From Alloacidobacterium sp963823845 (GTDB lineage Bacteria; Acidobacteriota; Terriglobia; Terriglobales; Acidobacteriaceae): a stretch of DNA of 64,000 nucleotides. Made by a program: the position numbers and the translations under genes. Shown here piece by piece: positions 29,492-37,062 of this stretch (positions are counted from its first letter, which is position 1; each line of letters begins with the position of its first letter). The stretch is taken from assembly GCA_963823845.1 (NCBI GenBank), contig CAWGND010000043.1:53232-117231 (forward strand). Reading direction: 5' to 3'. The notes below the pieces were generated by a model. It saw only the letters and a list, made by a program, of their open reading frames with translations. It was not told where the DNA came from and searched no databases.

Positions 29492-32248
29492 CTATCGACC
29501 CGCGGATTCGGATTCTGCCATCTGCCGTGCACTGCGTGTTTCGGAATGATCCGGGCCGAGGGTACTTTGTAGGTGCTCCGCCGCAGAAAGAAACGCGGTG
29601 TGAGCTTCATCGCGTTTGCCCTGGGCCTGCAAGGCTCGGCCTAAGACAAGATACGCATGCCCAAGCGTGCTCGAGAACATTCCCGCCTGGGCAGATGCCT
29701 GCAATATGCTCAATCCTCGCGCCGCATCGGCCTCTGCCTGGTCCGGACGACCGAGCTGTAACTCCACATCAGATCGGCGGCAGAGAAAGAGGGGAAGATA
29801 GTCGCCGCCTAACCGGCCCTCTTTCATGGCTGCCTCTGAGATAGCCACCGCATCATTCGAATACTCCAGGGCTGCCTGTAAATCCCCGCTTGCCTGAGCA
29901 ATGAGCGCTCGATTCGAGGACAGGGTGGCGAAAGCTATATGTCCAGCAGGAAGACCGCGCCGTAGCCTTGGCTCTACCTCGTCCAGCATCGCGGCTGCAC
30001 GTGAAAGATCGCCCAAGTCCATGTAAATCAGTGCACGGAGTAACAAAGACTGACCGATCACGACCTGGGCACCCGAATGCTGCGCCTTCGCATAGCCCCG
30101 TTCGGCATAGTCCGCCGCTTTGCTGAACTGATGCAGCTCACGTAATGAGCGCGCATAATTCACGAGCAGCATTGGTGCAACTGCATCTTCTGTCTGACCG
30201 GCACGACTGATCTCAATTGCGCGGCGAAGAACTATCTCGCTGTCCCGCGGACGCCCGGCCAAAACCAGTACAGTTCCCCAATTGTTGAAGAGTGTCACTG
30301 CAGTCTGGGTATCGTCGCGCCCAAACGCGGCTAACTGTGTGGATGCCTGCGCAAAGGCGGCATTTGCCTCTTCGTATCGACCTGCATAGCGATATGACTC
30401 CGCCACGTCCATGAGAAGTTGAGATCCTGCAAGTCCAGACTCAAAAGGCAGGCGTTTCAGCACTCGTTGTGCCGCCTCCGCTCGCGCGACTGCTTCTCGC
30501 GAATCGCCACGTTCCCGCGCTACTTCGGTGCCGCGTATGAGACAGAACATCTGATCGGAGGCAAATCGCGATTCGTTGCCTAGCTCTTGAAGTCCCTCCT
30601 GAGCTAATTTCTCGGCGCGGGCATGCTCGCCCGTTAAGGCTAGCGCGCTCGCCAGCGCGCACGAAGCTCGCGCCCGTATGGAGTGGTCAGTCAGCCCACG
30701 GGAGAGGTCGTAGGCCTCAGTCAACAGTTCGCGTGACTTCGCCTGCTCGTCCAATACGTTGAACTGACGACCCAGGGAAATAAGCATCTCCACGCGCTGT
30801 GGATCATGCTTATTCTGCTGTCGTTCGACGATATGTTCTGCTCGCACCAGCAGTTCGTTCACTGTAAAAGGCTTGCCTGATGGCGCCGCATCGGAGAGGA
30901 GAAATTCATTCAGATCGTTGACTGCTTCTGCTCGCGACAGCTGCCCAAATGCGAAGTCGCGTTCGGCGCGCGCAGTATGACTCTGAATCAGAGTGCCTGA
31001 TATGCCGGCAAGCGTGGCGACTACCGCCAGCGTCGTAAGAACCACTCCTGTGAGATGCCTGCGCACGAACTTGGTCGCTCGGTAGGCAAGAGTGTCGGAT
31101 CGAGCGCTGATCGGCTCGCTCCTCAGGTATCGACGCAGATCTTCCGCGAAGGCTGTTACCGAGGTGTAGCGCTCCTTCGGATCTTTCTTTAGCGCTTTCG
31201 CGACAATCGTGTCGAGGTCTCCACGCAGTAGACGACGAAGCTTGTCCGATGTGGTGGCTCGTGCCGCTGCATTTGCGGAGGTGATCTCGCCGTTAGTGCG
31301 CTTTGCGCCCACTAAGTCGGAAAGCCGTGCAGGATCGGTGTCCACGATGGACTTGACCAGATCCGCAGGCGTGCGGAGCCCGGTACCGGTTGGATGTTGC
31401 CCCGTCAGCAATAGATAGAGCAGCACTCCTAAAGCGTAGATATCCGTGGCTGTCGTGACAGCTTCGCCCTTCAATTGTTCAGGAGCCGCATATTCGGGCG
31501 TCATGGCTCGCCCGCCTTCCATGGTGAGTTGCGTCGTGTGTCCTGCCTCGCGCTCGCCTTCCAACAGCTTGGCAATGCCGAAATCAAGCAGCTTCACCTG
31601 TCCGTCGTTCCGGACCAGTACGTTCGGAGGCTTCAGGTCTCGGTGCACAATCAGGTTGGTGTGCGCCTGCGCCACAGCCGCCAGGACATCGAGGAATAAT
31701 CGGATGCGCCCTTGTATGTCGAGCTTGTGATGATCGCAATAGCAGTCAATGTGCTCGCCCTCGACATACTCAAGAACAAGATATGGTTGTCCAGTCTGCG
31801 AGACCCCCGCATCAATCAATTCAGCGATGTGTGGATGGATGAGCAGGCCAAGGATTCTGCCCTCGCGCTTGAACCGCTCCTCGCCGACCTTTCCCATCAG
31901 TGCGATATTGAGGAACTTGACTACGACTTGCCGCTCAAATCGACCGTCGGCTCGTTCTGCGAGCCAGACGCTGCTCATACCACCTTGGCCGACCTGCGAT
32001 AACAGTCGATAGACGCCAACAATCTGATCAGCCAAGCTCGACGCTCGCGGCAAATCTACTGGACGTCTTTCTAAGAAACCTTCCCCGGCTAGAACTTGAT
32101 GCTCGTAAAGGAGCGCTTCGAGTTGGAGCGCTACATTCGGATTCCTGGAGTGTAACCAGGATAGCCAGATCGAACGCTCCTCATCGTTCATTCCGAGGGC
32201 TTCGTCCAGGTGAGGACTTAACGCGTGCCATTCATCTGGGTTTAGCAT
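29492..32248 (-). CDS. Ser/Thr protein kinase with TPR-like C-terminal domain
   Basis: 918 aa. Residues about 80-370 form a Hanks-type kinase: glycine loop VGQGGMSSVW, ATP-binding Lys in VVVKFLN, catalytic HRDLKPPNVLV, metal-binding DFGIAKL, APEQLKGE activation end. A single transmembrane helix follows (LTGVVLTTLAVVATLAGI, about 410). The C-terminal 450 residues are helical TPR-like repeats, probably outside the membrane. AAGGAG precedes the ATG by 11 bases. It lies 15 bp after an ECF sigma gene in the same orientation, a pairing common in acidobacteria, so the kinase may control that sigma factor or its targets. The link is inferred from position. Confidence 0.92.
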   Translation of the reverse strand: MLNPDEWHALSPHLDEALGMNDEERSIWLSWLHSRNPNVALQLEALLYEHQVLAGEGFLERRPVDLPRASSLADQIVGVYRLLSQVGQGGMSSVWLAERADGRFERQVVVKFLNIALMGKVGEERFKREGRILGLLIHPHIAELIDAGVSQTGQPYLVLEYVEGEHIDCYCDHHKLDIQGRIRLFLDVLAAVAQAHTNLIVHRDLKPPNVLVRNDGQVKLLDFGIAKLLEGEREAGHTTQLTMEGGRAMTPEYAAPEQLKGEAVTTATDIYALGVLLYLLLTGQHPTGTGLRTPADLVKSIVDTDPARLSDLVGAKRTNGEITSANAAARATTSDKLRRLLRGDLDTIVAKALKKDPKERYTSVTAFAEDLRRYLRSEPISARSDTLAYRATKFVRRHLTGVVLTTLAVVATLAGISGTLIQSHTARAERDFAFGQLSRAEAVNDLNEFLLSDAAPSGKPFTVNELLVRAEHIVERQQNKHDPQRVEMLISLGRQFNVLDEQAKSRELLTEAYDLSRGLTDHSIRARASCALASALALTGEHARAEKLAQEGLQELGNESRFASDQMFCLIRGTEVARERGDSREAVARAEAAQRVLKRLPFESGLAGSQLLMDVAESYRYAGRYEEANAAFAQASTQLAAFGRDDTQTAVTLFNNWGTVLVLAGRPRDSEIVLRRAIEISRAGQTEDAVAPMLLVNYARSLRELHQFSKAADYAERGYAKAQHSGAQVVIGQSLLLRALIYMDLGDLSRAAAMLDEVEPRLRRGLPAGHIAFATLSSNRALIAQASGDLQAALEYSNDAVAISEAAMKEGRLGGDYLPLFLCRRSDVELQLGRPDQAEADAARGLSILQASAQAGMFSSTLGHAYLVLGRALQAQGKRDEAHTAFLSAAEHLQSTLGPDHSETRSARQMAESESAGR

Positions 32249-32263
32249 GGCCTCATCAGCTCC

Positions 32264-32818
32264 TTAGAATGACAATTGTTTACTAACGCCCTGGTGAAGG
32301 TAGATACGCGCCTTCTCCCATCTTCTCTGAATCGTACGTTCAGACAGTTTCTGCATTGCAGCGATCTCACCAAAAGAGAAACCGCAGAAGAACTTCAAGT
32401 CGACGACTTCTGCTAAATCTGGTTCAACCTTCGCAAGTTGGTCCAGGGCGTCACCGATCATGGATAGTTCAGTCGCGTCGGCAGAATTCGCGGCAACATC
32501 GGTTTCGAGGGGCGTAATTTCGAACTCTCCACCACGTTTCGTAGCTTTGCGGTTGCGGGCGTGATCAATTACGAGGCCGCGCATCACACGCGCGGCGTAT
32601 CCGATGAAGCGCGCAGGATCGGGAAAAGAGAGGTCGCTGCGCCCCGCCATGTCGAGATAAGCCTCATGCAAAAGCGTGGTAACGCTCAAGCTCAAAGGAC
32701 CCCATTGCCTGGCTAATTCCCTTTTTGCCAGCCGGTGCAATTCAGAATACAGAGTGCTAAACAGTGCATTGGTGGCTGTATGGTCGCTGCCAGCCACATT
32801 CTCTAGCGAGAAAAACAT
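32264..32818 (-). CDS. ECF-type RNA polymerase sigma factor (acidobacterial ECF family)
   Basis: 184 aa; GGAGG lies about ten bases before the ATG. Region 2 reads LYSELHRLAKRELAR ... TTLLHEAYLDM ... RFIGYAARVMRGLVIDHAR; region 4 reads DLAEVVDLKFFCGFSFGEIAAMQKLSERTIQRRWEKARIYL, a clear helix-turn-helix. This pattern belongs to the ECF group abundant in acidobacteria and planctomycetes (TIGR02999-like). No anti-sigma gene is adjacent; the downstream Ser/Thr kinase is the likely regulator. Confidence 0.92.
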   Translation of the reverse strand: MFFSLENVAGSDHTATNALFSTLYSELHRLAKRELARQWGPLSLSVTTLLHEAYLDMAGRSDLSFPDPARFIGYAARVMRGLVIDHARNRKATKRGGEFEITPLETDVAANSADATELSMIGDALDQLAKVEPDLAEVVDLKFFCGFSFGEIAAMQKLSERTIQRRWEKARIYLHQGVSKQLSF

Positions 32819-32886
32819 CGAATTCTATCCTCCAATTTCTGTTGGTCGTGTCAACCTCATGCTGTAAGCAAATGGCACGAGGTTAA

Positions 32887-33945
32887 TCAAAAGCCCTGGG
32901 ATGCACCCCTGCTGTGCCTTAACGACAGAGCTGAGGTGGATTCCCTGATCATTAATTGGCCCGGAATTACGATTTGAGTCTTTGTCGGCTTCTTGTTTTC
33001 TTTGTGAGAGGGAGCGACCAGGCCAAGCAATAACTTCATCGCCTGTTCGCCCATTTCGCGCATCGGTTGACTGATGGTGGTCAGCGATGGCTCCAGGTAA
33101 GAGGAAAAGAAAAGGTCATCGAAACCCGCAACCGAAATGTCCCTTGATACTTGAAGGTTAGCGGTGCGGATCGCCTTATAGGCTCCTAGAGCGGTCATGT
33201 CGTCGTAGCAAAAGACTGCGGTGGGCCGCGCCGGCAAGTCCAATAGTTGTTGCATGCCAAGGTAGCCTCCATCCAGCGAGCTTTCGGAATGAATGACCAG
33301 CTCCGGTGCATACCGGACTCGCGCTTTCTTGAGCGCCGCTCGATAGCCGCGATAACGGTCTTGATCAGCTTGCCCCCCGAATTTGTTGCCGATGTATCCG
33401 ATCTGACGGTGGCCCAGCTCAAGCAGATGCTTTGCTATCCGCTGTGCTCCATCAAAATTGGCCACACCGATGGAGTGTACGAAGTTGCCGGGATGGTGGT
33501 TATTTATGAGCACAATTGGTATCTCCCTCTCCGATAAATAGGGAGACGGCGGTCCGCCCGCCATTGCAGCGATCACGAGAACGCCATCAATAGCCCTCTC
33601 AACCAAAGAACGAATCGCTCTCGTTTCTCGATCGGGGTCGCCTCCGGAATTTGTGAGGATGATCGAGTACTCATGCTGCGCCGCAACCTCTTCGACACCA
33701 CTGATTACTTCACCGATAAAAGGATCCGCAATATCTGTTACCACGCAGCCGATGAAATTGGATCGTTGGGTAACCAGGCTTCGCGCGTTCCTGTTCGGCT
33801 GGTATCCATGCTCGGCTGCGATCCTGCGAATTAGGTCTCCGGTGCTCTGGCTGATCAGGGGGCTGTTTTTGAGCGCACGGGACACGGTGGGATGGGAGAC
33901 ATGGGCCAGTCGCGCAATTTCCTTTAGAGAGATCGGCTTTCGCAT
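32887..33945 (-). CDS. LacI family transcriptional regulator
   Basis: 352 aa from the ATG MRKPISLKEIARLAH; a TTG three codons earlier is possible. The N-terminal helix-turn-helix and hinge read ISLKEIARLAHVSHPTVSRALKNSPLIS ... NRNARSLVTQRS, followed by a periplasmic-binding-protein-like effector domain (IGCVVTDIADPFIGEVISGVEE ... RPTAVFCYDDMTALGAYKAI ... DISVAGFDDLFFSSYLEPSLTTI). The ligand is probably a sugar. It transcribes away from the twin palindrome at 34093-34127, about 150 bp upstream, a plausible autoregulatory operator. Confidence 0.93.
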   Translation of the reverse strand: MRKPISLKEIARLAHVSHPTVSRALKNSPLISQSTGDLIRRIAAEHGYQPNRNARSLVTQRSNFIGCVVTDIADPFIGEVISGVEEVAAQHEYSIILTNSGGDPDRETRAIRSLVERAIDGVLVIAAMAGGPPSPYLSEREIPIVLINNHHPGNFVHSIGVANFDGAQRIAKHLLELGHRQIGYIGNKFGGQADQDRYRGYRAALKKARVRYAPELVIHSESSLDGGYLGMQQLLDLPARPTAVFCYDDMTALGAYKAIRTANLQVSRDISVAGFDDLFFSSYLEPSLTTISQPMREMGEQAMKLLLGLVAPSHKENKKPTKTQIVIPGQLMIRESTSALSLRHSRGASQGF

Positions 33946-34092
33946 GGCGTTCAATGAAAACTGCTAAATTTTCCCCTAGCTGGTTAGTGTCTTGTATGTG
34001 TCGAACTCAGAAAATACGTCCATCCCCTAAAGTTAAATGCCCTCTTGGTCTGTCTGGCTGTCATGCATTTTCGAGTAGAGGCCGCCGCGTGA

Positions 34093-34127
34093 ACACACGT
34101 GTGCATGTTTTATACACACGTGTGCAT
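34093..34127. promoter_or_regulatory. twin palindromic operator upstream of the LacI-family gene
   Basis: Two identical 14-bp copies of ACACACGTGTGCAT, at 34093-34106 and 34114-34127, each centred on CACGTG. Start-to-start spacing is 21 bp, two helical turns, so two dimers would bind the same face of DNA. LacI-family sites are typically palindromes with a central CG, so the adjacent regulator is the best candidate. Binding is inferred. Confidence 0.6.
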
Positions 34128-34991
34128 AACTATTAGATCCGGCGTCCTGCAATTTCTCATAAACCTTTCTCATAATCAAGACAAACGAATTGCCTCAGAG
34201 TTATCCCAAGAATAGAAGCGAAGGAGCCTATATTACAAGATGGCAGATTTGCCATTAAAGGTAGGCGATTCAGCCATGCGATATAAATTTTACCGATCTT
34301 CTAACCAGAATTTCTAGGCCGATCGGCGCACTCGACTCTCACTCAGATCAGAACAGCAATCAGAGCCATGAAGCGTCCGCCTTATCTTCGCGAGACGCGC
34401 CAAACAAAAGTCATACTACCGGATACTCCCCAAAAATTTGTCACAAGTTTGTCATCTTCATGCCAAGACTCGGTGAGGCGATTTTTGCCGACGATGTCAA
34501 TTTCTTTTCTGCTTCAGTGTCGTCTTTTCTTTGCTGTTTTCGATAGCTCAAGTGAGGCGCGATAGATTGACTTCTCGCTGTTGTTGGAGAGAGCGAAGAT
34601 CCACCATCTGGCAATTCCTCAAGCAGCCATTCCGATGTCCTTGTATGTCTCGGCTCCACTGACGTTTTCGATCTGTAATTTTCTGGAATCGACCGCCTGA
34701 TATGGAATGACTGGGTCAATTCTGCAGCAATAGTGGGGTTGTTTTGTAGTTGTCTTGACCTTTCCCGAGCACAGAGCGAGGAGCAGCCAGAACAGTTTTA
34801 AGCGACGATTGATCAGTCTGATATTCGCGGGTCGGAACCGCATAATCATGATCCGTCGGGAGCTGCCTCTGACTGTTATCGCGAGTCCGGCTGAGCCTGT
34901 CGCATAGGGCAAACGAGGATTCTCCTTCGTACTTGCCTCGGCTGCTGCTGGCTCTGTGCTCGAAATTGGCGACGATGTTCATTTCCATTTC
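34128..34991. other. long stretch without a recognisable gene, ending at the IS110 element
   Basis: About 860 bp. Short open frames exist on both strands but none has family motifs or a credible ribosome site. The twin LacI-type operator lies at its left edge, so a controlled gene may once have followed it and been lost when the IS110 element arrived. The right end of the insertion sequence lies somewhere near 34950-34991, but IS110 elements lack inverted ends, so I cannot place it. Confidence 0.4.
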
Positions 34992-36151
34992 TTAGGAACG
35001 TTTTGTTTCTGTCTTTCCTTTTGTCAGGCCGCGATCCGCTGCTTGACGATAGTCTCTGCTCTGGTTGCCAATGGCCCAGATGAAGCCCAACAGTTCACGA
35101 GCAACTGCAATTGTGATCTTTTTCTTGTCCTTGCCGGCTGCTGCCAGGCTCATGTAACGCTTGTGGAGCCGGTGTTGCGCCTTCCATGCAATCTCTTTAG
35201 TCTCTTCGGAAATACTCTGCTGTCGTTTGCGCAGGCCGTACCAGATGCATGGTGGACGATGATAGCTCCAGGCAGCTTCGACGACGATTCGTCGCAAATG
35301 CGCGTTGCCCGTTTTGGGGATGCTCCCGCGCCGGGTCCGCTTGCCACTGGAGTCTTCGCTGGGCACGGCACCGCAGTAACCCATCAGTTGCCGAGCACAG
35401 TCAAAGCGGGACACCTGGCCCAACTCGGCCGCGATGGTCACAGCCGAGATATCTGCGATACCCTGCAGTGCCTACAGATCGTTGATGACTTCCTGTAACG
35501 CAGGCGAGGCTAGCTTGACCGCCTCCGTGATGGCTTGTTCCAGTCGCGCCACCCGTGCACACATGTGTTCGACTTCGTGCAGATAATCTAGCCGCGTCGC
35601 CTCCTGAGCCATCTGGGTGAAGCGTAACTGCGCAACCCAATCAGATAGGGGCGCGTCCACGGCCTGACTCCGGACGGTGGACGCTGGCCCGAGCGCAGCA
35701 GGAATTTGCTCAGCCGATGACGAGCACGCAACTGATCCTGCTTGGCTGCTTCGCGCGTACGCACCAGATCGCGCAATGCCTCGGAGCCCTCATCGGGAAC
35801 CCAGACCGCAGTCAGATCGCCAGATCGGTGACTGCGCGTCAGCTTCTCGGCATCACGCCGATCTGTCTTCACCCGATCGCCGGCCTTCACTGGCACCAAG
35901 CTTGGCGCTACAACCTCGCACTTAACGCCCAGCTCTGCCAACTGCCAGTAGACGACATACCCGGTCGTCCCGGCCTCGTAACAGACTCGCAACTTCTCTG
36001 CTGGACCCAGCTTCTTGATCAGCTTGCGTACCGATTCCAAGCGGTTCGGAATCGTTCCCAGGCTTCTCACCTCACCATCCGGCTCCGCAATCGCGACGGC
36101 GATCGTCTCGGCATGGACATCCAAACCCCAAAATCGTAACTTTTCCTTCAT
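34992..36151 (-). pseudogene. IS110 family transposase, frameshifted and with an in-frame stop
   Basis: The N-terminal half (from MKEKLRFWGLDVHAE) shows the DEDD/RuvC-like motifs: Asp in GLDVHAETIAVAI, Glu in CYEAGTTGY, two Asp in KTDRRDAEKL. Near 35660 a frameshift moves to the frame with WVAQLRFTQMAQEATRLDYL; a TAG at about 35473 then interrupts ALQEVINDL and GIADISAVTIAAELG in the same frame. The C-terminal Tnp20 part (LMGYCGAVPSEDSSG, GNAHLRRIVVEAAW) carries the conserved Ser. Family enzymes move by an RNA-guided recombinase mechanism. With one shift and one stop this copy is inactive. Confidence 0.85.
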
Positions 36152-36433
36152 GACCGGCTCCCTCCCGCTTGTGGCTCTGAGCTGTGCGTCCTTACAAACT
36201 CACAGCCTAACCCACGATCAGCGCATCGGCGCCAGTTACTCCATAATGACTGTTGGCGACGGTTGATATTTTTAAGCGGTGATGAGGCCGCGCCCGCGCC
36301 CACGCCTTGGGCGCCCACGTTCTATGAATGAAGGCAGCGCAAGCACGCCACTCAATTCACTGGCTACGGACAAAATGAGCCTTGCGTGATATACACTTCG
36401 CTTCGGGACCAGCGCCCATAAGAGGTCCGGTGG
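36152..36433. other. IS110 upstream flank and unassigned DNA
   Basis: In the IS110 group the non-coding end before the transposase start encodes the bridge RNA. The bases from 36152 to about 36300 are therefore the place to expect it, on the minus strand. I see GC-rich segments able to pair but cannot define loops or the element border by eye. Nothing else is recognised up to 36433. Confidence 0.35.
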
Positions 36434-36643
36434 ATGGCACTTACGTCTAAAGATGGGTTTTGGCTAGGCAGGAATTATGTGCTTTGCCCGCTGCTTGGAG
36501 CATCATTGGTGGCGTCATTTTCAACTCTGCGGAGCAAAGCTCAAGATGCTGCGCCAGGATCGCCGCAAACGGACACCGCCTGGTCGCTCTCGACCACCCG
36601 CTTTGACAACAGCTTTGAAAGAGAACCGTACGTCAAGCCCTGA
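36434..36643 (+). pseudogene. possible N-terminal fragment of a GH65-type secreted glycosidase
   Basis: 70-codon frame with a hydrophobic leader (NYVLCPLLGASLVASF) followed by WSLSTTRFDNSFEREPYV, which resembles the opening strand of GH65-type proteins (LSTT...Y.R..YVGNGY). It stops right there, where a glycosidase would continue for over 600 residues. If correct, the rest of the gene has been replaced by the PadR/ADOP segment. The assignment rests on about 20 residues and is tentative. Confidence 0.35.
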
Positions 36644-36695
36644 GGGCTGAGGTGCGCCCACTTTCTCCTTGACAGCTCAGGAGAGGCGACGCTAG

Positions 36696-36716
36696 CCTCC
36701 TAATCACCTTAGGAGG
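36696..36716 (+). promoter_or_regulatory. perfect inverted repeat covering the padR-type ribosome site
   Basis: CCTCCTAA, five bases, TTAGGAGG: an exact 8-bp inverted repeat whose right arm is the Shine-Dalgarno of the PadR gene starting at 36721. A TTGACA at 36669-36674 upstream could be a -35 box. It can act as an operator for the PadR dimer, as an RNA hairpin hiding the ribosome site, or both. Confidence 0.55.
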
Positions 36717-36720
36717 GAAC

Positions 36721-37062
36721 GTGGCCGAACAAGCGCAGCTTCTCCCCGGAACCCTCGATCTTCTTATCCTCAAAGCGGTCTCTCTCGGTCCGCTTCACGG
36801 CTACGGTGTTCTGCTCCGCATCGGGCAGATCTCTGACCGCGCGCTGTTGATCGAGCAGGGAGCCCTGTATCCGGCGCTGTTTCGCCTTGTCCGCCAAGGC
36901 CTGCTGAAGGCAAGTTGGGGGACCTCCGAAAACAATCGGCGAGCCAAGTTCTACGAGCTGACCGCCGCGGGCCGCAAACGACTGCACGATGAAACGGAGG
37001 GCTGGAATCGCCTGGCCACGGCGATCGCCTCCGCCCTCGCCGCGCGACTGGAGAAGATATGA
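36721..37062 (+). CDS. PadR family transcriptional regulator
   Basis: 113 aa with GTG start and a strong TTAGGAGGG site four bases upstream. Winged-helix sequence is typical: LLPGTLDLLILKAVSLGPLHGYGVLLRI, QGALYPALFRLVRQGLLKASWG, NNRRAKFYELTAAGRKRL. The stop overlaps the next ATG (ATGA), so it is co-translated with the permease it presumably represses. PadR/ADOP pairs are an acidobacterial signature. Effector unknown. Confidence 0.93.
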   Translation: MAEQAQLLPGTLDLLILKAVSLGPLHGYGVLLRIGQISDRALLIEQGALYPALFRLVRQGLLKASWGTSENNRRAKFYELTAAGRKRLHDETEGWNRLATAIASALAARLEKI

